A stretch of DNA of 22,633 nucleotides from an uncultured Christensenella sp. (GTDB lineage Bacteria > Bacillota > Clostridia > Christensenellales > Borkfalkiaceae). The stretch is from contig CAJTPJ010000018.1 in assembly GCA_910578145.1 (NCBI GenBank), positions 1-22,633 on the forward strand. The letters are read 5' to 3'. Below, in pieces: positions 6,801 through 14,090 of the stretch. Under the pieces are notes generated by a model, which worked only from the letters and a program-made list of their open reading frames with translations, had not been told where the DNA came from and made no database searches. The translations under genes and the position numbers were made by a program. Numbering within the stretch: position 1 is the stretch's first letter; each line of letters starts with the position of its first letter.

Positions 6801-8565
6801 ATTCTACCGTAACGCTTTTTGCAAGGTTGCGGGGCTTGTCGGGGTCGCGGCTTAAAATTACCGCCGCGTCGTAAGCCAATTTTTGCACGGCGACGGCGGA
6901 TAACAGCGGCGATAAAAGCCTGCCGCACGCAGGCAGTTCAATAACCGTAACCAGACCTTTCAGCCGTTTTTTAACGTCTTGCAAGTTGGTTAGTACTGCA
7001 ACTTTGCCGCCGCGCGACAGCACTTGTTCCACCGCGTTTTCGCACTTGCCCGCAAGTTTTCCGTCGGTGATTATAAACACCGAAACCGTTCTTTTATCTA
7101 TGAGCGCAAGCGTACCGTGTTTAAGCTCGCCCGCGGGATAACCCTCGCCGGGCACGTAAGAAACTTCTTTCAGCTTTAAACTGCCTTCAAGCGCTACCGC
7201 GTAATCCAAGTCCCTACCAAGAAAATACGTCCCGCGGGAACGCGCGCACTTTCTTGCAAGCGCGGAAGTATCGATATTTTCCGCAGTTTCTCGGCAGAGC
7301 GCGGGCATTTTTTCAAGCTCTTCCCACAGCCCTCCGCCTTCAACGCCTGCAAGCGTAAGCGCGGCAAGGTACAGCGCCGCAACTTGCCCCGTGTAACTTT
7401 TGGTTGCCGCCACACATATTTCCGGACCCGCCGCAACGGGCACTACCACGTCTGCAACGCGGGTAAGTTCCGAGCGCAGGCAGTTAGTAACCGCAATAAC
7501 TTTCGCGCCCGAAGACTTTGCAAGCCGCGCCGCCTCCACGGTGTCCGCAGTTTCGCCGCTTTGGCTGATAGCCAGCACGGCGCACCCCTCGCCCAGCACG
7601 GGATTTTTATACCTGAACTCGCCCGCGGTTTCGGCTTCGGCAGGAATTTTAGCAAAAATTTCAATATACCGCCTGCCTATAAGAGCCGCGTGGTAAGCCG
7701 TTCCGCACCCCGTTAAAACCACGCGCGTAACTCCCGAAAAAGCGGCGGCAAGTTTAACTTTAACCGACCCGAACGCTTTTAAGGTATACTCTACCGAGCC
7801 GGCGACTTCGCCTATTTCTTTAAGCATATAGTGGGGGTAATCGCCCAAACCGAGGTCTGACGAAACGGCGAGATTGGGCGAAACTTCCCTTACCACGCAC
7901 TGTAATTCCCCGTTAAATATCGTTACTTCGTCAGAAGTTATTTCGGCGATATCGCCGTCTTCAAGCACTGATATCTTTTCGCATTTGCCCGCAAGCGCAG
8001 GCTCGTCTGAAGCGCAAAAATTTTCGCCCTGACCGAAACCGATAATAAGCGGGCTTTTATAACGCGCGGCAACTATTTTATTCTCGCGTTCGCATATTAC
8101 CATAAGCGCATACGAGCCTTTTAAAAGTTTAACCGCCTCGGCAACGGCTGCAACCAAATCGCCGCTGTAAAACCTGTTTATAAGGTGCGCTATAACCTCG
8201 CTGTCCGTGCGGGAAAGGAAGGTTACCCCCTCGGATATGAGCAAGTTTTTAAGTTCGGCATAGTTTTCTATAATACCGTTATGCACTACGGAAATGCACC
8301 CCGACGAATGGGGGTGCGCGTTTATATCCGACGGCGCGCCGTGAGTAGCCCAGCGGGTATGCCCTATACCTACCGTGGCGCGCACTCCGGCAAGGTAGGG
8401 CAAAAGTTTTTCTACCTTGCCCTCTTTTTTTATAACGGAAATTTTACCTTCCGCCCGAAACGCCGCGCCCGCCGAATCGTAGCCGCGGTATTCAAGGCGT
8501 TTAAGCCCGCCGTAAACTATTTCCGCCGCGTTTTTATTGCCGATATAACCTATAATTCCACACAT
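6799..8565 (-). CDS. glmS: Glutamine--fructose-6-phosphate aminotransferase GlmS
   Basis: A 588-residue enzyme that makes glucosamine-6-phosphate from fructose-6-phosphate and glutamine, the first step of amino-sugar synthesis for peptidoglycan. The N-terminal glutaminase domain starts MCGIIGYIG with the nucleophile Cys2 after Met removal, and has TRWATHGAP near 70-80. Two SIS domains follow, with SQSGETADT and ATKSYTGQ signatures, and the C-terminus KSVTVE is the usual end. Length is close to the family norm (about 600). The start at 8565 has an AGGTG site and lies 9 nt after the glmM stop, so glmM-glmS is one operon. There is no room before glmS for a glmS ribozyme, and no ribozyme core was recognised upstream of glmM. 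Confidence 0.97.
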   Translation of the reverse strand: MCGIIGYIGNKNAAEIVYGGLKRLEYRGYDSAGAAFRAEGKISVIKKEGKVEKLLPYLAGVRATVGIGHTRWATHGAPSDINAHPHSSGCISVVHNGIIENYAELKNLLISEGVTFLSRTDSEVIAHLINRFYSGDLVAAVAEAVKLLKGSYALMVICERENKIVAARYKSPLIIGFGQGENFCASDEPALAGKCEKISVLEDGDIAEITSDEVTIFNGELQCVVREVSPNLAVSSDLGLGDYPHYMLKEIGEVAGSVEYTLKAFGSVKVKLAAAFSGVTRVVLTGCGTAYHAALIGRRYIEIFAKIPAEAETAGEFRYKNPVLGEGCAVLAISQSGETADTVEAARLAKSSGAKVIAVTNCLRSELTRVADVVVPVAAGPEICVAATKSYTGQVAALYLAALTLAGVEGGGLWEELEKMPALCRETAENIDTSALARKCARSRGTYFLGRDLDYAVALEGSLKLKEVSYVPGEGYPAGELKHGTLALIDKRTVSVFIITDGKLAGKCENAVEQVLSRGGKVAVLTNLQDVKKRLKGLVTVIELPACGRLLSPLLSAVAVQKLAYDAAVILSRDPDKPRNLAKSVTVE

Positions 8566-8574
8566 TAATTCACC

Positions 8575-9918
8575 TCAGTCCGCCGAAATTTTAGAGCTTA
8601 AAATTTTACACGCCAAAGCGCAGTTTTCTTCGCTTTCGCCCTCAGCCATAACGCGTATAACGTTTTCCGTACCGGAGGGGCGCACGACTATTCTTAGCCC
8701 AAGTTCCCGCTCCAGCCGTTTTGCAAGAGCGTCAACGCCCGCCATCGCCGCGGATTTATCCGTTACGGGCACGCTTAAAGAAATTTGCGGCAACGCGCGA
8801 TAGCCTTTTAAAAGTTCGGACATACGGCACTTCTTTTCAACCAGCTCTTCCATAATCATAATGGCGGTAACCAGCCCGTCGCCCGTGGTTTCGTACTTGG
8901 AAAAAACCACGTGCCCGCTTCTTTCCCCGCCGAGCGCCGCACCCGTTTTAGCCATAGTTTCGCACACTATTTTGTCGCCAACACCGCATATTTCCGCCGA
9001 AATTCCACGCAACGCAAGGCTTTTTATAAGCCCGCCGTTGCTCATAGTGGTGCACACTAGCTTATCGCCCGTAAGCTCGCCGCGGCTTTTAAGGTAATTG
9101 GCGGCTATAAACATTTCCTCGTCGCCCGTAACCACTTCGCCGTTTTCGTCAACCGCTATACAGCGGTCGGCGTCTCCGTCGAAAGCAAACCCCGCGTCCA
9201 GCGAATTTTCCTTGACCAGATTGCAAAGCGCGCGCATATGCGTTGAACCGCAACCGTCGTTAACGTTGGTGCCGTCGGGCTTGTCGCCTATAACGTAAGT
9301 TTTAGCGCCAAGCGCGTCGAATACGCTGCGCGCTATGGAAAACGCGCTGCCGTTAGCCCCGTCAAGCCCTATTCTAAGCCCCTTGTACGAGCAGGTGGAT
9401 AAGCTTATCAAATGCCCTATATAGCGGTTTCTTCCTGATATATAGTCCACCGTACGCCCGATATCCCTGCCTCGCGCAAAGGGGATATCTTCCCCGCCGA
9501 ACGCCGAAAAGTCGCCGTCGAGATAGCTTTCCACAAGCGAAATAACCTCGTCGTCCATTTTTTCGCCACGGTCGTTAAGCAGTTTAATGCCGTTATCGAA
9601 ATAGGGGTTGTGGCTTGCCGAAACCATTATGCCGCAGTCGAACCCGTCGCACCTGGTAACGTACGAAACGGAGGGAGTGGTCGTAACGTGCAGTATGTAC
9701 GCGTCGCAGCCCGATGAAGTGAGCCCGCACGCAAGTGAATACTCAAGCATATATGAAGAAAGCCGCGTGTCCTTTCCGATAACTGCGCGCGGTTTTCCGC
9801 CGCTTTTCGTCCTGAAATACCAACCCAAAATTCTTCCAACTTTATATGCGTGCCCTGCGGTTACGGTAACGCCCGCCTCGCCGCGGAAACCGTCCGTTCC
9901 GAAATATTTATTTGCCAT
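8575..9918 (-). CDS. glmM: Phosphoglucosamine mutase GlmM
   Basis: A 447-residue enzyme that converts glucosamine-6-P to glucosamine-1-P. It starts MANKYFGTDGFRG as usual, has the phosphoserine loop VSASHNPYFDNG with catalytic Ser102, the metal site DGDADR near 240 and the sugar-phosphate binding RPSGTEN near the C-terminus. The start at 9918 fits the family and has GGAGGG 5-6 nt upstream. The frame also extends upstream to a second ATG at 9993, which has its own GGAGG site 7 nt upstream and would add 25 residues. It directly precedes glmS and gives two consecutive enzymes of UDP-GlcNAc synthesis (GlmS acts first, GlmM second). Confidence 0.96.
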   Translation of the reverse strand: MANKYFGTDGFRGEAGVTVTAGHAYKVGRILGWYFRTKSGGKPRAVIGKDTRLSSYMLEYSLACGLTSSGCDAYILHVTTTPSVSYVTRCDGFDCGIMVSASHNPYFDNGIKLLNDRGEKMDDEVISLVESYLDGDFSAFGGEDIPFARGRDIGRTVDYISGRNRYIGHLISLSTCSYKGLRIGLDGANGSAFSIARSVFDALGAKTYVIGDKPDGTNVNDGCGSTHMRALCNLVKENSLDAGFAFDGDADRCIAVDENGEVVTGDEEMFIAANYLKSRGELTGDKLVCTTMSNGGLIKSLALRGISAEICGVGDKIVCETMAKTGAALGGERSGHVVFSKYETTGDGLVTAIMIMEELVEKKCRMSELLKGYRALPQISLSVPVTDKSAAMAGVDALAKRLERELGLRIVVRPSGTENVIRVMAEGESEENCALACKILSSKISAD

Positions 9919-10214
9919 AATCCCTCCGAAATGCGGTGAAGAGTAGGGGTACTTGCGGCATATGTAGGGGTCTACACCTTTTTTGCCACGCATATGCAAG
10001 CCTCCCGCAGGTATTAAACGCACATATGCGTAAAGAGCTACGCTTCAATTAAAACGCACTTGTGCGCAAGCTGATATGTACCGCGCCCCTCCCCTTTATT
10101 AAAAAGCCGTAATAAAGCATATGAATAACGGTAAAAATGTGTTACCGCGCATACGATTACGTCGTTTTGGGAAAGCGCGCAAATATTAAAAATTTTTTAT
10201 GATAACGCCGATGA
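9919..10214. other. Intergenic region between glmM and ktrB with repeated CATATG sites
   Basis: About 340 bp lie between the divergent genes. No clear glmM promoter was found. The palindrome CATATG occurs at 9959, 9991, 10023, 10118 and 10231; the first three are exactly 32 bp apart. Two related imperfect palindromes lie 35 bp apart, each starting with ATTAAA (10013-10030 and 10048-10065). A second in-frame ATG with a strong ribosome site lies at 9993. These may be regulatory sites; no function is shown. Confidence 0.4.
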
Positions 10215-10243
10215 TTGACAAGTTATTTTGCATATGCTAAAAT
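10215..10243 (+). promoter_or_regulatory. ktrB promoter
   Basis: -35 TTGACA (10215-10220), 17-bp spacer, -10 TAAAAT (10238-10243). The ATG at 10258 is 14 nt after the -10 box, so the leader is only about 8 nt, with at most a weak AAGCGG site. Confidence 0.8.
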
Positions 10244-10257
10244 TAAGCGGTAATTTT

Positions 10258-11610
10258 ATGAAGAAGAAATTCAAGTTAAAAATTTCCGTGTGGCAATTTC
10301 TTGCCCTGGGATATTTTGCAGTAATACTTTTAGGAAGTATTTTGCTAATTCTTCCGTTTGCCACAAGCGGGGGCGAATCAACTTCTTATCTCAACGCGCT
10401 GTTTACAGCCACCTCCGCCACTTGCGTTACGGGGCTTTCCCCCTACGACGCGGGTACGCACTGGTCGCTGTTCGGGCAAATAGTAATTTTGCTTTTGATT
10501 CAGTTTGGCGGGCTGGGATTTATGACGTTCGTTTCCGTAGTGCTTATCGCGTTTGGCAAAGGGCTGGGAATTTACAGCCGCACGGCGTTTATAGAAAGCA
10601 CGGGCGGAAGAAAATATTCGGGCTTTTTCAAGTTGGTAAGAAGAATTTTTATCGGCTCGTTTTTGTTCGAGTTTATAGGCGCGGCGTTGCTTTCGATAAG
10701 GTTTATTGGCGACTTCGGCGCGGCGCGCGGAATTTATTTTGCAATTTTCCACTCCATTTCGGCGTTTTGTAACGCGGGATTCGATTTAATGGGCAGCGTG
10801 GGCGGCGCGTCGCTTACCGAGTACGCGGCAGACCCGCTGGTAAGCCTTACGGTTTCCGGTCTTATAATAATGGGCGGCATAGGCTTTTGCGTGTGGAACG
10901 ACATTTTAGACTGCCGCTTCAACCCTAAAAAATTACAGCTTAACACGAAAATAGTGTTGCTTGTAAGCGCGATTTTTCTTATACTGTCCACGGGGCTTTT
11001 GCTGGTTTTTGAATGGGACAACGCGTTTTTCGGCGAAAAAGGCTTTAACTTCGGCGAAAAACTTTTGGCTTGTTTCTTCCACGCGTGCACCACGCGTACC
11101 GCAGGCTTCTACTCCACCCCCATTTACACGCTTTCGGACAGCGGATATTTGCTGACGCTAATATTAATGTTTATAGGCGGCAGTTCCGGCTCTACGGCGG
11201 GCGGCATCAAAGTAGGCACTTTTGCCGTTATTATTATGGGAATGGTTGCGGTTTTCCGCGGCAAACGGGATATAGACATAGGTAAAAAGCGTATCGAACA
11301 CTCGCTATTGTCGCAAGCGCTGGCAATTTTTGCAGCGTTTCTTATGATTGTTTTGGTGGGCACGCTGATAATTTGCGCGGTTGAGCCCCAAGTTACTTTT
11401 AAAGAAGTGCTTTTCGAGTGCGTTTCCGCGCTGGGCACGGTTGGTCTTAGCCTTAATTTAACGCCGCATTTGGGGATTGCGTCGAAAATCGTTTTAATTT
11501 TACTGATGTACGCGGGCAGAGTGGGAATTTTAACGCTTGCGCTTGCGCTTGGCGAAAAGCGCACCACCGCGGAAATACGCAAACCCGTAGATACGTTATT
11601 AATAGGTTAA
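10258..11610 (+). CDS. ktrB: Potassium transporter channel subunit KtrB (TrkH family)
   Basis: A 450-residue membrane protein of the TrkH/KtrB family, which forms the K+ (Na+-coupled) pathway in the cytoplasmic membrane. The four pore-loop signatures are visible in order: ATCVTGLS (~54-61), SAFCNAGFDL (~172-181), CTTRTAGF (~278-285) and SALGTVGLSL (~390-400), each with the filter glycine. About eight M1-P-M2 helices are seen. The frame is open from a TTG at 10228, but the promoter -10 box lies downstream of it, so ATG 10258 is chosen. ktrA follows 68 nt later in the same direction and encodes the gating subunit. Confidence 0.94.
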   Translation: MKKKFKLKISVWQFLALGYFAVILLGSILLILPFATSGGESTSYLNALFTATSATCVTGLSPYDAGTHWSLFGQIVILLLIQFGGLGFMTFVSVVLIAFGKGLGIYSRTAFIESTGGRKYSGFFKLVRRIFIGSFLFEFIGAALLSIRFIGDFGAARGIYFAIFHSISAFCNAGFDLMGSVGGASLTEYAADPLVSLTVSGLIIMGGIGFCVWNDILDCRFNPKKLQLNTKIVLLVSAIFLILSTGLLLVFEWDNAFFGEKGFNFGEKLLACFFHACTTRTAGFYSTPIYTLSDSGYLLTLILMFIGGSSGSTAGGIKVGTFAVIIMGMVAVFRGKRDIDIGKKRIEHSLLSQALAIFAAFLMIVLVGTLIICAVEPQVTFKEVLFECVSALGTVGLSLNLTPHLGIASKIVLILLMYAGRVGILTLALALGEKRTTAEIRKPVDTLLIG

Positions 11611-11678
11611 AACCCATTAACCGCGTTTAACGTAACCAAAACCACGCGCTATAACGCCGTTTAAAATAAAGGAGAATT

Positions 11679-12332
11679 ATGAAATCCGTTTTACTTATCG
11701 GAATGGGGCAGTTCGGGCAGTTGCTCGGCGAAAAACTTATAAATATGGGCGACGAGGTTATGATTGTCGATAAAGACGAAGACGTTATAAACGTGCTTGC
11801 GCCCAAATACACCGGTGCGATTATAGCCAACTGTATGAACGCGGACAATATAAGAAGTTTGGACGTGCCCTCGTACGACGTTTGCGTGGTTACTATCGCG
11901 GACGATTTCCAAAGCTCTTTGGAAATTACTTCGGTATTAAAAGATTTGGGCGCGAAATACGTAGTTTCAAAGGCAAATACCGACGTTCAGCGTAAATTCC
12001 TTTTCCGCGTGGGCGCGGACGAAGTTATTTACCCCAACCGCGATATGGCGGAAAAACTTGCCGTAAAAATAAACTCGCAAAAAGTTTACGATTATATAGA
12101 GCTTGACTCGGAATTTTCTATTTTCGAGATAGCCGTACCCACCAAGTGGATTGGCAAAACCATTATGGACGCCAACCCGCGCGCAAAGTACGAGCTGAAT
12201 ATTTTAACCATTAAAAAGGGCAATAAAATTATGCCCACTCCCACCCCCAACACTATTTTTGAAGAGGGCGACAAGATGGTAGTTTTCGGAAACACCGAAA
12301 AGATAATAGCGTTTACAAATACTAAAAAGTAA
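11679..12332 (+). CDS. ktrA: Potassium uptake regulatory subunit KtrA
   Basis: A 217-residue cytosolic RCK protein. The N-terminal TrkA-N Rossmann domain has GMGQFG (8-13) and the acidic strand end IVDKDED that binds the nucleotide ribose. The C-terminal TrkA-C domain spans about 135-217. KtrA rings bind ATP/ADP and control KtrB; the C-domain often binds c-di-AMP in Bacillota, which is family knowledge and not visible here. An AGGAG site lies 6-7 nt before the ATG. The unit ends in the terminator at 12337-12374. Confidence 0.94.
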   Translation: MKSVLLIGMGQFGQLLGEKLINMGDEVMIVDKDEDVINVLAPKYTGAIIANCMNADNIRSLDVPSYDVCVVTIADDFQSSLEITSVLKDLGAKYVVSKANTDVQRKFLFRVGADEVIYPNRDMAEKLAVKINSQKVYDYIELDSEFSIFEIAVPTKWIGKTIMDANPRAKYELNILTIKKGNKIMPTPTPNTIFEEGDKMVVFGNTEKIIAFTNTKK

Positions 12333-12336
12333 TAAT

Positions 12337-12374
12337 AAAAAAGCGGTTGCCTTAATTGAGGCAACCGCTTTTTT
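12337..12374 (+). terminator. Bidirectional terminator after ktrA
   Basis: Stem GCGGTTGCCT (12343-12352) with AGGCAACCGC (12359-12368), flanked by A- and T-runs. It can serve ktrA on the plus strand and the PRC-barrel gene on the minus strand. Confidence 0.9.
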
Positions 12375-12405
12375 ATTATAAAGATTTATCTATAAACAAT
12401 GAAAA

Positions 12406-12915
12406 TTATATAGACTTTAAATTAGTTTGAATATATTCGCCGACGGCGCGCGCCTTTTCCAAAACCTCCCCCGTTACCGGCGTACCCTTTTTAAGTATAA
12501 CTTTTCCGCCGCTTACAACGTCCTCTTTAAGCCGCTTTTTGCCCTTTACTATAATAACGTCGCCGCAAGTAAGTTCCTCGGCGGGGTAACTTTTTTTGCC
12601 TATCTTAGCTTTAATCAGCTTATTCCCCTTAAAAATATAGTCCTCCACTTCACCTAAATAAGTTCCTTTTTCATCGAAACCCGCCCGCCCGAGCCTTAAC
12701 GGTTTAGCCGATTTCATAGCGCGTTGCCTGTCCTCGTAAACTATTTTGTCGCCCACGCTTAACACGCTTTTTATATCTATATAAAACTCCCTCTCGTCTG
12801 CGTCGGCGCATACAAGACATTCAATCCGCCCCGCGCCGCCGTTTACCGAAATTACGTAACCCGTTTCCCCCGCCGTACTTACAACCTTTTTCCCGAAAAA
12901 ATCCGATACGTTCAT
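12406..12915 (-). CDS. PRC-barrel-like domain protein
   Basis: A 169-residue soluble protein. Residues ~4-60 (FFGKKVVSTAGETGYVISV) look like a PRC-barrel half. A second, weaker copy starts near 78 (GFDEKGTYLGEVEDYIF), and a basic C-terminal stretch follows (VILKKGTPVTGEVLEKA, then EYIQTNL). PRC-barrel proteins are small beta-barrels; in Bacillota some are linked to sporulation or RNA metabolism. No exact role can be assigned. The start at 12915 has an AAGGAG site 7-8 nt upstream. No clear consensus promoter was found for it. It is divergent from the structured RNA at 13041. Confidence 0.65.
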   Translation of the reverse strand: MNVSDFFGKKVVSTAGETGYVISVNGGAGRIECLVCADADEREFYIDIKSVLSVGDKIVYEDRQRAMKSAKPLRLGRAGFDEKGTYLGEVEDYIFKGNKLIKAKIGKKSYPAEELTCGDVIIVKGKKRLKEDVVSGGKVILKKGTPVTGEVLEKARAVGEYIQTNLKSI

Positions 12916-13005
12916 AATTTTTCTCCTTACGATTTATAATATTTACCCGCCGCTCGCTCTAAAACGCATTAATTTAAATTATTTTGTCGATTTACAATCA
13001 AATAC

Positions 13006-13034
13006 TTGAATTTCCGCCCGCCGTGTGGTATAGT
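13006..13034 (+). promoter_or_regulatory. Promoter of the structured RNA
   Basis: -35 TTGAAT (13006-13011), 17-bp spacer, -10 TATAGT (13029-13034). The predicted start, about 13041, is exactly the first base of the RNA closing stem. Confidence 0.7.
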
Positions 13035-13040
13035 GTTTAT

Positions 13041-13226
13041 GCTCCACAAATTAAAATAGGCAAGTACTATTTTTTTATATATTTCGCATACTAAGGTTAC
13101 AACGGCATAGTTGTATCCTATTTTAGCCTTAGTATGTTTTTGAGTACGGGTCTATTTTTTAATTGTGGAGCAGACGATTAAAGGATACTTATGCGGGCGT
13201 CCTTAATCGGACGCTCTTATTTTTTT
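13041..13226 (+). ncRNA. Structured RNA of unknown class (6S-like rod or leader RNA)
   Basis: There is no coding frame here. The closing stem GCTCCACAA (13041-13049) pairs with TTGTGGAGC (13163-13171) and continues imperfectly by TTAAAATAG with CTATTTTTTAA. After GTACT (13064-13068)/AGTAC (13143-13147) comes an asymmetric bubble (13069-13086 against 13137-13142), then a 10-bp stem CATACTAAGG (13087-13096)/CCTTAGTATG (13127-13136) and an apical hairpin TACAAC/GTTGTA. The segment TAAAATAGG (13052-13060) can instead pair with CCTATTTTA (13117-13125), so two folds or a pseudoknot are possible. A terminator with a competing hairpin follows. A long rod with a central bubble recalls 6S RNA, but about 131 nt is short for that. 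A regulatory leader for the zinc-ribbon gene at 13258 is the main alternative. Confidence 0.65.
13195..13226 (+). terminator. Terminator with overlapping anti-terminator
   Basis: Stem GCGTCC (13197-13202) with GGACGC (13209-13214), loop TTAATC, then TTATTTTTTT. An upstream segment, CGATTAAAGGA (13175-13185), can pair with TCCTTAATCG (13200-13209) for 10 bp with one bulge, which would break the terminator. The downstream ATG is 31 nt further on. Confidence 0.75.
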
Positions 13227-13257
13227 GCCCGTAAAAAAATTTTTCGGAGGAATTACT

Positions 13258-14004
13258 ATGCACAAATGTAAAAAATGCGGGCGGGAATACGAAGGCGTTT
13301 TCTGCCCCGACTGCGGAGAGCCGTTTGAAAAAATCTGCCCTCAGTGCGGAAAGAAAGCGGAAGAGGGCGCGCGCTTTTGCAACTCTTGCGGATACTCGTT
13401 CGAAGCCCGCCGGAACGCAATGTCCGTTTCTCAGCCCGACGTTCGGAAAACGGCGGAAGTTATCGCGTACAATAAAATTATGGCGGCCTTTTTTAAATAC
13501 GCCGTGGTCGGGCTCTTCGTGTTGCTTTCGCTTCTGATGTTCGCGTTCTACGCCGCGCCCGTCGACGTCGACCCCTTGGGCTTAGGACTGTCGAGCGGCA
13601 ACGTTTATCCTCGTGCGTACGGCGCTTTCAAATTCACCCAAGAAGCAATGATGCAATATTGCGACGAATTCGGTAATATGAATATGTTTAAATACATAAT
13701 CTACATGCTTCTCGGTATACTTCCGCCCGTAGGCGTTTTGTACGCGATAACGATTATATGTATGGCGTTCACGGGCAACAACAAGATGAAAAAAATGGAA
13801 ACGGGCGTGCTGTTCTATACGCTTATATACATAGCGTTAGCCGTATATATGATTTTTGACGTTCAAAAAAGCGGCATGAAAGTCGGTGCGGCGTCCATTT
13901 TGATAATAGCCTTTTCCGCAGTATTTTTCGTTATTGAAATTATCCTGCTTATCGTTAGAAAAACCTTTTACAGAAACCACCCCGAATACGACGTTTTATC
14001 CTAA
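13258..14004 (+). CDS. Double zinc-ribbon membrane protein
   Basis: A 248-residue protein. Two four-cysteine zinc ribbons lie at the N-terminus: C4, C7, C16, C19 and C27, C30, C41, C44. A linker follows, then four hydrophobic helices (about 80-100, 145-171, 183-200, 211-233) with a short basic cytosolic tail. Zinc ribbons on small membrane proteins are common in Bacillota and their function is mostly unknown. The start at 13258 has CGGAGG 7 nt upstream. The frame is open from a TTG at 13225 just past the terminator, which has no ribosome site. The gene lies behind the structured RNA and its terminator, so its expression may depend on read-through. It has its own terminator at 14003-14035. Confidence 0.8.
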   Translation: MHKCKKCGREYEGVFCPDCGEPFEKICPQCGKKAEEGARFCNSCGYSFEARRNAMSVSQPDVRKTAEVIAYNKIMAAFFKYAVVGLFVLLSLLMFAFYAAPVDVDPLGLGLSSGNVYPRAYGAFKFTQEAMMQYCDEFGNMNMFKYIIYMLLGILPPVGVLYAITIICMAFTGNNKMKKMETGVLFYTLIYIALAVYMIFDVQKSGMKVGAASILIIAFSAVFFVIEIILLIVRKTFYRNHPEYDVLS

Positions 14005-14035
14005 AAAAATACCGCGCGGCGCGCGGTATTTTTTT
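14003..14035 (+). terminator. Terminator of the zinc-ribbon gene
   Basis: Stem TACCGCGC (14010-14017) with GCGCGGTA (14021-14028), 3-nt loop, A-run before and T-run after. Confidence 0.88.
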
Positions 14036-14041
14036 ATTATG

Positions 14042-14069
14042 CTTTACATATGACTTGACATGTGTAAAG
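14042..14069 (+). promoter_or_regulatory. Palindromic operator over the nadB -35 box (candidate NiaR site)
   Basis: A 28-bp imperfect palindrome: arms CTTTACA (14042-14048) and TGTAAAG (14063-14069), with further symmetric ATG (14050-14052) and CAT (14059-14061) inside; 22 of 28 positions are symmetric. The -35 box TTGACA lies at 14055-14060, inside it. niaR, the NAD-pathway repressor, is the third gene of the operon, so autoregulation by NiaR is the simplest reading. Binding is inferred. Confidence 0.6.
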
Positions 14070-14083
14070 GTTTAGTGTAAACT
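14055..14083 (+). promoter_or_regulatory. nadB-nadC-niaR promoter, leaderless geometry
   Basis: -35 TTGACA (14055-14060), 17-bp spacer, -10 TAAACT (14078-14083). Seven nt separate the -10 box from the ATG at 14091. Confidence 0.75.
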
Positions 14084-14090
14084 TTTTTTG

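Noticed and set aside
8566..8574. A glmS ribozyme upstream of glmS
   Set aside because: Only 9 nt separate glmM and glmS, and no ribozyme core sequence was recognised before glmM.
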